A stretch of DNA of 64,000 nucleotides from Luteolibacter ambystomatis (GTDB lineage Bacteria; Verrucomicrobiota; Verrucomicrobiia; Verrucomicrobiales; Akkermansiaceae), in the NCBI RefSeq assembly GCF_018137965.1, contig NZ_CP073100.1, positions 4,041,754-4,105,753 on the forward strand, given 5' to 3'. Below the pieces are notes generated by a model, which was not told the DNA's origin, searched no databases, and saw only the letters and a list, made by a program, of their open reading frames with translations. The translations under genes were made by a program, and so were the position numbers. Below are positions 32,650-41,802 of the stretch, piece by piece. The stretch's first letter is position 1. Each line of letters begins with the position of its first letter.

Positions 32650-35496
32650 ATGAGTAGTAGCAATAGTTTTCCTTTCGTCCCCGTCAACGGCTTCACCCCG
32701 AACAATCCGGGCTGGAGCAGCGTTGGCAACATCGACAGTTGGTCGGCGGACGCGAGCGGACAGAATTTCACGTTCGTCTTCGGCTCGCGCTCGCTGGTCA
32801 TCCAGATCCTCGGCCCCACCGCCTACCGCCTGCGCTTCAATCCGGCCAGCGGTGCGACCTACAATGCCGAAACCTCCACCGCGGTCGTCAGCCGCGACCT
32901 CGGCCTCACTGGTCTCAACGTCACGCACAGTCTGGTGAATCCGGGCCTTCTCGTCATCGAGACCGGCTCGATCACCATCCAGATCGGTCTCGCACCGTTC
33001 GCGGTGCAGGTGCTGCGCAACGGCCAGCTCATCCATCAGGACGCACCGGGCCAGGGCGTGCTCTACATTCCCAACCAGCAGGTGATCGCCGTGATGAAGA
33101 CCACGCCTCCGGGCGCGGGCTACTACGGCCTCGGCGAGAAGGCGGGCAGCCAGATCACGAAGAACAATTTCACCTACACGTTCTTCAACTTCGACAACTT
33201 CACCTACAACGGCCCGGCGCTCGGCGATCCGGGTCCGCTGAATCCGACCGAGCCGCTGTATTGCTCGATCCCGGTGCTGGTGGAGTTCAATCCGTTCCCG
33301 TCCGGTGCCTTCAGCGGCGCGGGCTTCGCCACCGGCGTGTTCCTGGACAACCCGGCGCAGACGTTCGCGAACATCGCCTCGAACGACTACTCGGACATGA
33401 CCGGGAAGTACTACATGGGCGCGCTCTACAACGAGCTCGACTACTACTTCTTCGCGGGCAGCGCGGTGCCGGACATCCTCCAGCAGTACACCACGCTCAC
33501 CGGCCGCAGCCCGATGCCGCCGCGCTACGTCTTCGGTCTTCACCAGGGCGCCTATGGTTACTACGACCGCTACAAGCTGGCGGCCGCCGCGAACTCCTAC
33601 CGCGGCGCGCGCATTCCCTGCGACGGCCTGCACATCGACGTGGACTTCCAGGACAACTACCGGACGTTCACGCACAGCGAGATGAAGTTCCCGAACGCCC
33701 AGGAGCTGTTCAGCGATCTCCACGGCATCGGCTTCAAGATGAGCACCAACATCACGCCGATCATCACGGACAACCCGCTGAACCAGGAGGGTGTCAAAGC
33801 CCCCTACACCCAGCGTGACAACCTGATCGCCGCAAACGCGCTCATCTACGACAGCCGCTATCAGGACGGCGAGTCGCCGGATCTCTACGAAGGCGGTGTG
33901 AACTACGGCAACAACCGCGGCAACAACCCGTATCCTTCGCCGCCGCTCCAGTTCAACCGCAACGGCCTGATGCCGCTGGCCGCGCCGGGAAACTACCCGG
34001 ACTTCGGCCTCGCCGCGGTTCGCGAGAAATGGGGCCAGCAATACCAGCACCTCATCGACGACCTCGGCCTCGACATGATCTGGCAGGACATGACCTGCCC
34101 GGCTATCGACCCGAACCTTCCGCCGGAAAACGAATACTATAAAACGTTCCCGCAGAACCTGATGATGGCGCAGGAAGCCACGGCCGCGGACGGCACCATC
34201 ACGGTGAACTACCTGCCGAACGCCCAGCTCCACAATTCCTACGTCAACAACCTGCTCAACGGCACCTGGAACGGCATCAACACGCTGCGCCCGAACACCC
34301 GCAACTTCATCATCGCCCGCGGCGGCTACGCCGGCATGCAGCGCTATGCCGGACTGTGGACGGGTGACTCAGCCTCGAGCTGGGATTTCCTCAGCATCAA
34401 CCTGCCGGAAGTCCTGAACCTCGGCATGTCGGGCGTGCCGATCAGCGGCTGCGACATCGGCGGCTTCGCCACCGGTTCCGGCACCACCACGCAGTCGAGC
34501 GTGATCGGTGGCTCGATCGTCGGCGGCATCACCAACTACGAGCTGCTCACCCGCTGGATGCAGCTCGGCGCCTTCCTGCCGTGGTACCGCAACCACTACG
34601 ACGGCTACAACAAGCAGTTCCAGGAGCCCTTCGCCTACGGCGAGCCGGTGCCGACGAACTGCCGCAAGTATGTGGAGCTGCGCTACCGCATGATGCAGGT
34701 GCAGTACGATGCGATGTACCAGTGGACCAAGTCCGGCCTGCCGGTAGCGCGCCCACTGTTCCTGAATGATCCGCAGGACACCGGAGTCTACGGCCACCTG
34801 AACGACCAGTTCTTCGTGGGCGGCGATTTCCTCGTCGCGCCGATCCTCACCCAGCACGAGACGGCGAACCCGCCGACCTCGCCGGTGCGCGGCGTCTATC
34901 TGCCCGCGGGCAGCGACTGGTATTCCTTCACCGACAACACCGCCCCGCTCGCGGCGGCGGTGCCGGGCGGCACCTACATCAGCAACTACTATGCGGACCT
35001 GACTTTGGTGCCGATCTACATCCGCGCCGGTGCCATCCTCCCCTTCTCCAATCTGGAGCAGTGGGTCGGCCAGCTCCCGGAGAATCCGCTGACGATCAAC
35101 TTCTACCCGGGACCGGACCGCTGGACGGACGAGGCCGCTTACGAACTCTACCAGGACGACGGCATCACGACCCAGGCCCAGGCCGGGAAGTTCCGCCTGT
35201 CCCGCGTTTACCAGCAGACGGTGAACTCGAACGGCTCGGTGCAGCGCCAGGTGCGCATCGCCCGCGTCACCGACAACTATGCACCGGGTGCGAAGTTCAT
35301 CTACGTTGCCATCCTCGGCAGCATCACCTGCGCCAAGCAGGTCACCCGCGACGGCACCGTGTTGACCGACGTGGGCGATCCGCAATCGCTGGAATACGCC
35401 ACCGCCGATGCATGGTATTGGAATCAATCCATCAACGTCGTCTTCGTGAAAATCTTCGACAACAAGTCCGACACCACCGTCGTCGCCTCCTACTGA
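32650..35496 (+). CDS. GH31 enzyme, probable alpha-1,4-glucan lyase type
   Basis: 948 residues, no signal peptide. GH31 features: GLHIDVDFQDNYRTFTHSEM, nucleophile D480 in MIWQDMTCPAID (residues 477-488), and acid/base D573 in GLWTGDSASSW, then GCDIGGF and FLPWYRNHYDGY. In ordinary alpha-glucosidases the nucleophile motif is WxDMNEP; here it is WQDMTxPA, which from memory is the form found in red algal and fungal alpha-1,4-glucan lyases. The surrounding RGGYAGMQRYAGLWTGD also resembles those. Such lyases release 1,5-anhydro-D-fructose from starch or glycogen without water. The cytoplasmic location fits glycogen or maltodextrin as substrate. Ordinary glucosidase activity is the alternative. 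Confidence 0.85.
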   Translation: MSSSNSFPFVPVNGFTPNNPGWSSVGNIDSWSADASGQNFTFVFGSRSLVIQILGPTAYRLRFNPASGATYNAETSTAVVSRDLGLTGLNVTHSLVNPGLLVIETGSITIQIGLAPFAVQVLRNGQLIHQDAPGQGVLYIPNQQVIAVMKTTPPGAGYYGLGEKAGSQITKNNFTYTFFNFDNFTYNGPALGDPGPLNPTEPLYCSIPVLVEFNPFPSGAFSGAGFATGVFLDNPAQTFANIASNDYSDMTGKYYMGALYNELDYYFFAGSAVPDILQQYTTLTGRSPMPPRYVFGLHQGAYGYYDRYKLAAAANSYRGARIPCDGLHIDVDFQDNYRTFTHSEMKFPNAQELFSDLHGIGFKMSTNITPIITDNPLNQEGVKAPYTQRDNLIAANALIYDSRYQDGESPDLYEGGVNYGNNRGNNPYPSPPLQFNRNGLMPLAAPGNYPDFGLAAVREKWGQQYQHLIDDLGLDMIWQDMTCPAIDPNLPPENEYYKTFPQNLMMAQEATAADGTITVNYLPNAQLHNSYVNNLLNGTWNGINTLRPNTRNFIIARGGYAGMQRYAGLWTGDSASSWDFLSINLPEVLNLGMSGVPISGCDIGGFATGSGTTTQSSVIGGSIVGGITNYELLTRWMQLGAFLPWYRNHYDGYNKQFQEPFAYGEPVPTNCRKYVELRYRMMQVQYDAMYQWTKSGLPVARPLFLNDPQDTGVYGHLNDQFFVGGDFLVAPILTQHETANPPTSPVRGVYLPAGSDWYSFTDNTAPLAAAVPGGTYISNYYADLTLVPIYIRAGAILPFSNLEQWVGQLPENPLTINFYPGPDRWTDEAAYELYQDDGITTQAQAGKFRLSRVYQQTVNSNGSVQRQVRIARVTDNYAPGAKFIYVAILGSITCAKQVTRDGTVLTDVGDPQSLEYATADAWYWNQSINVVFVKIFDNKSDTTVVASY

Positions 35497-35503
35497 GCCC
35501 ACC

Positions 35504-36232
35504 ATGAAACCACGCCAAAGCAAGGGCCGCAGGCCCCAGATCACCTTCACCCAGGATGGCCACGAGCTGGTTCAGGGCGACCTCATCCCCGGACCCTGCG
35601 TGCTGCGTTACGACCCGCTGCGCCTCATCTCCGCGGACGAGGCCGATGACGACAAGCACGAGATCCACGCCCACCTCCGCTTCCATCCTTCCGGCCAGAC
35701 CTGGGAAGGAACGCTGGCTGTTCCGCAGGACGCGCCGCTCGCCGAGATGGCCAGCCCCACCGGACAGGGCTACATGCTGGAAACCAAGTTCGAACTGCCC
35801 GTCGGCACCGACGAAATCGAAGCTTGGTTCTCCTGCGCCCACGATGACGGCCAGACCCACTGGGACAGCGACGACAACAAGAACCACTGGCTGCGCTTCG
35901 CCCTGCACGACATCATTGAGGTCAAGGCGACCGTGAAGGAGCCGGACAAGGCAAACCCGGCGCAGTCGAAGCTGGAACTCGACATCGTCACCATCCCGCA
36001 GGTCACCGCGGTCACGGCGCGGCATACGCTGCCGTCGTTCCCGGACCGCCCCCGCGTCGAAATGCAGCTTGTTCCCATCGACGGTGCCAAGGACGGCAAC
36101 AAGCGCTGGGGCGCACCGCCGGAGGGCATCCCGGTGCCTGTTGCCGCCGCGGTAGCCTTCGACCTCGTTTACACGGTGGGCGATCGCAAGTTCACGGATG
36201 ACAATCAAGGCCGCTGGTATCTGGCGGATTGA
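35504..36232 (+). CDS. Hypothetical protein, DUF6209-like
   Basis: 242 residues without signal or membrane segment. The N-terminal HELVQGDLIPGPCVLRYDPLRLI and later EIEAWFSCAHDDGQTHWDSD suggest a beta-sandwich domain of the DUF6209 type; the C-terminal third contains a separate conserved-looking stretch ending NQGRWYLAD. It starts 7 nt after the GH31 stop, so it is co-transcribed with it and probably with the heme protein. Its job is unknown; the tight spacing argues for a link with the GH31 reaction. Confidence 0.6.
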   Translation: MKPRQSKGRRPQITFTQDGHELVQGDLIPGPCVLRYDPLRLISADEADDDKHEIHAHLRFHPSGQTWEGTLAVPQDAPLAEMASPTGQGYMLETKFELPVGTDEIEAWFSCAHDDGQTHWDSDDNKNHWLRFALHDIIEVKATVKEPDKANPAQSKLELDIVTIPQVTAVTARHTLPSFPDRPRVEMQLVPIDGAKDGNKRWGAPPEGIPVPVAAAVAFDLVYTVGDRKFTDDNQGRWYLAD

Positions 36233-36250
36233 TTTGGTTACTGACCTGCA

Positions 36251-36281
36251 GCACCGGCCGCCTGTGGTGGGCGGCCGGTGC
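36251..36281 (+). terminator. Strong hairpin at the end of the GH31 operon
   Basis: A perfect 12-bp stem, GCACCGGCCGCC / GGCGGCCGGTGC (36251-36262, 36270-36281) with a 7-nt loop, 18 nt after the DUF6209-like stop. It lacks a T-run, so it is a terminator-like or transcript-protecting structure rather than a textbook intrinsic terminator. Confidence 0.55.
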
Positions 36282-36382
36282 CCCGCAGGATGCCTGCCGA
36301 AGGTATTTCGTCAGTTTTGCAGGCTGCGGGAGTTTTGGCACGGAGGCTTGGTGGAGCTACTCAGGGTGGCCCCACCTCCGCC

Positions 36383-37798
36383 ATGAGCCACCCCCGTCGT
36401 CTTTCACTGTTTGTCTCCGCGTTGCTCGCGGTTTGTCCTGCGCCGCTATTCGCCGCCGGAGTCGACTCGCCTGAATACCAGCAGAAACTGGAGGAAGCGA
36501 AGAAGGTGGTGGCGGATTGGAACAGCCTGCCGCCGGATCAGATCCACGCCGATCCCAGCGCCGCCGATTGGCCCGGTGCCGTGCCTGCGGATGCCGTGCG
36601 GCTCAAGCAGCAGCGCTTCGACCTCAATACCGATTTCCCACGCTGGCGCGGCAAGACCGACCGCGTGACCACCGGCTTTTACGCGCCTGCCGGTGAAGTG
36701 GTGACGGTGGAGATTCCCGAGAGCTTCGCGAAGCTGGGCGTGCAGGTCCGCATCGGTTGCCACAGCGATAATGCCAACAAAAAGTCGGTGGCGAAACGCT
36801 TCCCGTTCTCGATCTCAAAGGCCTGGCCGCTCAATGCCGCCGGAACCAAGGTCGCCTCGCCCTTCGGTGGCACGGTCTATCTGGAAGTGCCGAAGGAAGT
36901 AACCGGCAAGATCATTCCGGTGCGCTTCAGCGGTGTGGTGCAACAGCCGTGGTTCGTGCTCGGCAAGACCAGCCCGACCGAATGGCGCGACAAGATCCGC
37001 AACCATCCCGGCCCCTTCGCCGAGATGAGCTGCGGTCCCCTCACCCTCTCGGTGCCGTCCGCGGATGTGCGCAAGCTGGAGGACCCGACCGCGCTGATGT
37101 CCTTCTACAAAAAGGGCATGGCCTGCGTGCAGGAACTATCCGGACCACCGGTGCCGGTGGTGGAGCGCATCGTCTATGACGTGAGCATTTCCGCCGGATC
37201 GATGCACTCCGGTTATCCGATCATGGCCGGATCGAAACGCAAGGAAGCCACCGACCTCGCCGCCTTGGAAAACGGCCTGTGGGGATTCTTCCACGAAATG
37301 GGCCACAACCAGCAATGGGGCGGCTGGAGCCCTCCGGGCCAGGGCGAGACCACCTGCAATCTCTTTCCGCTCTATGTGATGAGCCAGGTGCAGGGCAAGA
37401 AGCCCAGGCATCCGTGGAAGTTCGACCGCTCCGTGCTCGCGAAACCGCTGGAGCGCGGCGCGATCGGCAGCAACCTCAATGGCAACCACGCGCTCTCGAT
37501 CGCCTTCTGGATCCAGCTCATCAACGGCATCGGCTGGGAACCGGTGAAGAAGACCATCAACGAGTATCACGCCAAGGATGCACCGGAAGCTCCGAAGGGC
37601 GCGGAACCGATCTGGGACCGCCTGATGCTGGCGCTTTCGAAAAACAGCCGCAAGGACCTCACGCCATTCTTCAAAGCCTGGGGCGCGGAGTTCTCTCCGG
37701 CGGGCGAGGAAGCCGTGAAGAAGCTACGACTTCCCTCGTATCTCCCGGACGATGCACCCGGGCAGCCGAGGGCGACACAGGACACGGGGTCCATTTGA
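36383..37798 (+). CDS. Peptidase M60 (enhancin/mucinase-like) zinc metallopeptidase
   Basis: 471 residues from ATG 36383, which opens a signal peptide (RRLSLFVSALLAVCPAPLFAA). The zinc motif HEMGH is at 304-308 in FFHEMGHNQQWGGW, followed by NLFPLYVM and GSNLNGNHALSIAFWIQL, as in M60 gluzincins. An N-terminal domain with RWRGKTDRVTTGFYAPAGE matches the usual accessory beta-sandwich of the family, which includes mucin- and glycoprotein-degrading peptidases. It is separated from the GH31 group by a hairpin and may be its own unit; its stop is next to a REP-like doublet. Confidence 0.9.
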   Translation: MSHPRRLSLFVSALLAVCPAPLFAAGVDSPEYQQKLEEAKKVVADWNSLPPDQIHADPSAADWPGAVPADAVRLKQQRFDLNTDFPRWRGKTDRVTTGFYAPAGEVVTVEIPESFAKLGVQVRIGCHSDNANKKSVAKRFPFSISKAWPLNAAGTKVASPFGGTVYLEVPKEVTGKIIPVRFSGVVQQPWFVLGKTSPTEWRDKIRNHPGPFAEMSCGPLTLSVPSADVRKLEDPTALMSFYKKGMACVQELSGPPVPVVERIVYDVSISAGSMHSGYPIMAGSKRKEATDLAALENGLWGFFHEMGHNQQWGGWSPPGQGETTCNLFPLYVMSQVQGKKPRHPWKFDRSVLAKPLERGAIGSNLNGNHALSIAFWIQLINGIGWEPVKKTINEYHAKDAPEAPKGAEPIWDRLMLALSKNSRKDLTPFFKAWGAEFSPAGEEAVKKLRLPSYLPDDAPGQPRATQDTGSI

Positions 37799-37805
37799 TT
37801 GTAGT

Positions 37806-37928
37806 CGAAAGCTCCGCTTTCGAATTGTCCCGGATGGCTCCAGTCATCCGGCTGGGTGCAGCTCACAGTTCCAGTCAGCCACCGCCAACTGGAGCTGGCG
37901 GATACATGCTGAAAGCGGAGCTTTCAGC
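37806..37928. repeat. REP-like doublet between convergent genes
   Basis: Two mirror-image units. Unit 1: CGAAAGC-TCC-GCTTTCG (37806-37822) followed by CCGGATG/CATCCGG (37830-37851). Unit 2: CCGCCA/TGGCGG (37872-37891) followed by GCTGAAAGC-GGA-GCTTTCAGC (37908-37928). The 8-nt loops of the two inner hairpins (37837-37844 and 37878-37885) are exact complements of each other. It fills the gap between the M60 gene and the oncoming FAD oxidase gene. Confidence 0.75.
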
Positions 37929-37939
37929 TACATTCCTGA

Positions 37940-40432
37940 TCACACAGCCCGGGTGACAACACGCGCCGCATGGCGCTTGTCGAACAAACCAATCTCGAAA
38001 GCACCCTCCTTGATCGCAGCAGGAGAAAGCACCCGCTTGTCCGGCCGCTTCACATACCCCAGCGCGATGCTCCGCCCGATGGTCGGACTCCAAGCCGCGC
38101 TGGTCGTGTAACCCGCGGGCTCTCCATCCCAAAAGATCGGCTCCCCACCCCACAGGTTCGGCTCCGCTTCTTCCAACACCAGGCAAACCAGCCTCTGCCT
38201 CACGCCTTCCGCCTTCTGCTTGAGAAGCACCTCTTTCCCAAGGAAATCCTTCGACCAATCAATGGCGAATGCCAGCCCCGCCTCCAACGGCGTCTCGGCC
38301 GGGGATAGTTCATGCCCATACGCGCGGAACGCCTTCTCGATCCGCATCGTATTGATCGCCTGCGTTCCCGCCGGGCGGATGCCATGCGGCTCACCCGCTT
38401 CCATCAACCGCTCCCACAGCACGCCTGCGAACGGCTTCGCCACATGCAGCTCCAATCCCGGCTCGCCCACGTAGCTGATCCGCACCGCTCGCAACGGAAT
38501 ACCTTTCAACTCAATCACACGCGAAGTCCCGAACGGAAAATCCTCATCCGCAAATGAAACATCCGTCAGCATCCCGAGCACCTCGAACGCCTTCGGCCCC
38601 ATCACGGACACCACGTTCCTCTCCTCGGTGATGTCCCGCAGCACAACCGAACCATCCTCCGGGAAATGCCTTAGCAGCCAATCCGCATCGCGGCTTTGCT
38701 GGGCGGTGGCGGTCACGATGTAGAACGATTCGTCTCCAGTGCGGATAACCGTCAGATCGCTTTCGAAAGTCCCCTTCGCATTGAACAAGCCGGTGTAAAC
38801 CGTTTTCCCAATCGGCACGTCCACATTGCCGCCGCACACATACTGGAGCAGCCGTAGCGCGCCCGGGCCTGCGAGTTCGAACTTTGCAAAGGTTGATTGA
38901 TCCAGCAGCGCCACGCCGGTGCGGCACGCCGTCACCTCCTCCGCGGCCCAAGGCTGCCAGTTCTGCCTCAGGAACGAATAGCCCATCTCCGGCCTCACGC
39001 CCGCAGGGGCGTAGGCCAACGGCCGCTCCCAACCGGCGGTCTCGCCGAAGAGCGCGTTCGCCGCCACATGCTTGTCATAGAGGCCGGATGCACGGATGCC
39101 CCGCGCGGTTTCCATCTGCCGGTTCGGCCACGCCATCTGATAGTGCAGGCCCAGCACTTCACTGACGCGTTCCTGTAGATACTTCCGCCCGTTCTGGAAC
39201 GGCAGGAAGCGGCGGATGTCCACGGACGCGAGATCGAGCGTCATGCCGCCGTTCTCAATCCACTCGACCGCATACTTCGCCGCACCACCGGAACAGGCGA
39301 TGCCCGCCGAGTTCCAGCCACCGAGCACGAACAACCCTTCGGTCGCGTGCGGCTGGCCCATGATGAAATTGTTGTCCGGCGTAAAGGCCTCCGGGCCGTT
39401 CACGAACTTCACGATGTCCTCGCGGGTGATGCCGCGCAGACGATGGAAGTGCGCCGCCAGCGGTTCCTCGAAGTCCTCCCAATCCGGCTCCAGCAGATCG
39501 AACGCGAAGGGATGCGGAACCGCATCGCCGATCTGCCACGGCTTCGAGCGCTTCTTGAACGCGCCGAGCTTCATGCCGCCGTCATCCAGCGCGCGGAAAT
39601 ACAGACCTGCATTCGGATCTCGGGTGCAGGGTGAATTCCGCGTCACGCCTTCGATCGGACGGGTCACCACGTAGTGGTGCTCACAGGGATAAACCGGAAT
39701 GTCGATGCCTGCGGCGAGTCCGATCTGGCGCATCCACATGTTGCCCGCCAGCACCACCCACTCGGCGGCGATCTCGCCTTGGTCCGTGGTCACCCCGCTG
39801 ATGCGCTTGATGCCACGACGATCGGTGGAGTGGATCAAGCCGGTGATCCGCACGCCTTCATGGATCTTCACGCCGCCCTGCATCGCGCCGGTTGCGAGAG
39901 CGAGAGTGCATTCACCGGGAAGCACGCGACCATCGCCGGGCAGATACACGCCGCCAGTGAGGTCCTCTGTATGGAGCATCGGATAAAACGAGCGGCACTC
40001 CTCCGCGGAAATCACCCGCGCCTCGACGCCGAACACCTCCGCCATCGCAGCATTGCGCTGGAGTTGCAGCAGGCGCTCTTCGCAGGAAGCGAGTTGAAGC
40101 CCGCCGCATTGAAGCCAGCCGGGATCGTGACCGGTCTCCTCCTTCAACCGTGCGAACAACTCCGCCGACGCTTTGTTCACCTTCGTCTGCGCGGAACTCG
40201 CCCGAAGCTGTCCCACCTGCCCGGCGGAGTGCCAGGTGGTGCCGGACGCGAGCTTCGATTGCTCCAGCAGGTGTACGTCCGTCCATCTCGCACGGGCGAA
40301 ATGGTAAGCCGCCGCCGTGCCGGCAATGCCACCGCCGACAATCACGACGCGCGCGGATTTCGGAAGATCGCTGTGGGGAACTTCGAAGGACGCGCGAACC
40401 GGCGTGTTGTCGTGGAGGGTTTGAACGGACAT
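37940..40432 (-). CDS. FAD-dependent oxidoreductase fused to GcvT-type folate domain (dimethylglycine/sarcosine dehydrogenase family)
   Basis: 830 residues from ATG 40432. An N-terminal DAO domain with ADP-binding motif VVIVGGGIAGTAAAYHF (29-45) and TTWHSAGQVGQ, whose H68 corresponds to the histidine that carries covalent FAD in dimethylglycine dehydrogenases; then the FAO_M linker and a C-terminal aminomethyltransferase (GcvT) domain that binds tetrahydrofolate (INTMRIEKAFRAYGHELSP; FLGKEVLLKQK). The family oxidatively demethylates N-methyl amines and passes the C1 unit to folate. It lies 190 nt after phnW on the same strand, so its substrate may be an N-methylated aminophosphonate rather than dimethylglycine; this is inference. 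Confidence 0.9.
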   Translation of the reverse strand: MSVQTLHDNTPVRASFEVPHSDLPKSARVVIVGGGIAGTAAAYHFARARWTDVHLLEQSKLASGTTWHSAGQVGQLRASSAQTKVNKASAELFARLKEETGHDPGWLQCGGLQLASCEERLLQLQRNAAMAEVFGVEARVISAEECRSFYPMLHTEDLTGGVYLPGDGRVLPGECTLALATGAMQGGVKIHEGVRITGLIHSTDRRGIKRISGVTTDQGEIAAEWVVLAGNMWMRQIGLAAGIDIPVYPCEHHYVVTRPIEGVTRNSPCTRDPNAGLYFRALDDGGMKLGAFKKRSKPWQIGDAVPHPFAFDLLEPDWEDFEEPLAAHFHRLRGITREDIVKFVNGPEAFTPDNNFIMGQPHATEGLFVLGGWNSAGIACSGGAAKYAVEWIENGGMTLDLASVDIRRFLPFQNGRKYLQERVSEVLGLHYQMAWPNRQMETARGIRASGLYDKHVAANALFGETAGWERPLAYAPAGVRPEMGYSFLRQNWQPWAAEEVTACRTGVALLDQSTFAKFELAGPGALRLLQYVCGGNVDVPIGKTVYTGLFNAKGTFESDLTVIRTGDESFYIVTATAQQSRDADWLLRHFPEDGSVVLRDITEERNVVSVMGPKAFEVLGMLTDVSFADEDFPFGTSRVIELKGIPLRAVRISYVGEPGLELHVAKPFAGVLWERLMEAGEPHGIRPAGTQAINTMRIEKAFRAYGHELSPAETPLEAGLAFAIDWSKDFLGKEVLLKQKAEGVRQRLVCLVLEEAEPNLWGGEPIFWDGEPAGYTTSAAWSPTIGRSIALGYVKRPDKRVLSPAAIKEGAFEIGLFDKRHAARVVTRAV

Positions 40433-40493
40433 GGATTCCCCAATTGAACCTAAAGAAAAATCTCCGGTTTCCATGATGCCGACCTTCTTCAGA

Positions 40494-40588
40494 CAGAATT
40501 AACAGGATTTTACAGAATTCACATGAAGAGCCCGGGAACCAGCCACCTCTCTCCGATCCTGTTAATTCTGAAAATTCTGTTAATCCTG
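40494..40588. repeat. Inverted/direct repeat between phnW and the FAD oxidase gene
   Basis: CAGAATTAACAGGAT at 40494-40508 is exactly complementary to 40556-40570, and a second related copy (AAATTCTGTTAATCCTGT) follows at about 40572-40588. The arms could form a long hairpin in the transcript. The same short AT-rich word (TTCTGTTAATCCTG) is known to me as a recurring intergenic repeat in various bacteria; here it fills most of the 190-nt gap. Confidence 0.6.
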
Positions 40589-40622
40589 TCCCAAAAGGCC
40601 CGTGCCATGGAGGACTCTCGTT

Positions 40623-41756
40623 TTACACCGCCGCCGCTTCCTTCACCCAGTACATCGATTTCTCGATGGCGGTGATCAGGCGGGTGATGTCATCCGGGAA
40701 CACGTGGCCGATCGTGCCGATGCGGAACGAATTGATGCCGGTGACCTTGCCCGGATAAATGACGAAGCCCTTTTCCTTGAGCAGCTCGTAGAACTTCATG
40801 AAGTCATACTCCGGCTCCTCCGGATTGTAGAAGCCGGTGATGATCGGGCTGTGCAGCGCATGCGGCAGCACGCACTTGAAGCCGAGCTTCTCCATGCCCA
40901 CCACCAGACGACGCTGGTTCTCGGTGTAGCGTGCGAAGCGTGCCGCAACGCCGCCTTCCTCATCCAGCTCCTGCATCGCCTGATGGAACGCACGCACGAC
41001 GTGGGTCGGGCTGGTGTAGCGCCACTTGCCGTGCCCCTTCTCCATACCCTGCCACTGATCGTAGAGGTCGAGCGACACGGAGCGGGAGTTGCCCTTGCAC
41101 TTCTCCAGCACGCTCTTCTTCACGATCACGAAGCCGAAGCCGGGAACGCCCTGGATGCACTTGTTCGCGGACGAAACGAGGAAGTCGATCCCAAGTTCCG
41201 CCACATCGAGCGGGATGCCGCCGAAGGCGCTCATCGAATCGACGAGGAACAAGCGGTCATGGCGCTTCACGATGCTGGCGATGGCCTCCAGCGGATTGAG
41301 CATGCCGGTGGTGGTCTCGTTGTGGACGCAGACCACGTGGGTGATGCTCTTGTCCGCGCTGAGTTCGGCATCCAGTTTGCCAAGATCCGGCGGCGCGAGC
41401 TCGCCGGAGTCGTGGATGATGGTGTCGATCTTCAGCGTCTTCGCGATGCGGCCGAGGCGGTTGCCGTATTCGCCATTCGCCAACACCAGCAAGCGGCCGT
41501 TTTCCGGAACCGCGGAGCCGATCATGGCCTCGACCGAGAAGGTGCCGCTGCCCTGCATCAGGACGACGGTGTAATCCTCCGGCTTCGTCACGGTGGCGAG
41601 CTTCACCAGGCCCTCGCGGATCGGAGTGACCACGCCTAGGTTATAGTCGTCATCCCACGTACACCAGTCGCGCAGCATCGCTGCACGGACGGTGGGCGAG
41701 GTGGAAAGCGGCCCCGGGGTGAGGAGGATGTACGGATTTTCGAGATCGAGGTTCAT
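40623..41756 (-). CDS. phnW: 2-aminoethylphosphonate-pyruvate transaminase
   Basis: 377 residues of the class V aminotransferase fold. It converts 2-aminoethylphosphonate and pyruvate to phosphonoacetaldehyde and alanine. Typical are [20 protein letters not shown] at the N-terminus, [28 protein letters not shown] and the PLP-binding lysine K199 in [16 protein letters not shown]. The stop of phnY is 46 nt upstream on the same strand. With phnY and phnA next to it, the aldehyde is oxidised to phosphonoacetate rather than cleaved by phosphonatase (PhnX), which is absent here. Confidence 0.96.
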   Translation of the reverse strand: MNLDLENPYILLTPGPLSTSPTVRAAMLRDWCTWDDDYNLGVVTPIREGLVKLATVTKPEDYTVVLMQGSGTFSVEAMIGSAVPENGRLLVLANGEYGNRLGRIAKTLKIDTIIHDSGELAPPDLGKLDAELSADKSITHVVCVHNETTTGMLNPLEAIASIVKRHDRLFLVDSMSAFGGIPLDVAELGIDFLVSSANKCIQGVPGFGFVIVKKSVLEKCKGNSRSVSLDLYDQWQGMEKGHGKWRYTSPTHVVRAFHQAMQELDEEGGVAARFARYTENQRRLVVGMEKLGFKCVLPHALHSPIITGFYNPEEPEYDFMKFYELLKEKGFVIYPGKVTGINSFRIGTIGHVFPDDITRLITAIEKSMYWVKEAAAV

Positions 41757-41802
41757 AGCGGGAGGAATCTGAAATTTGAGATTTGAAATCAGCGGGGTGC
41801 GA

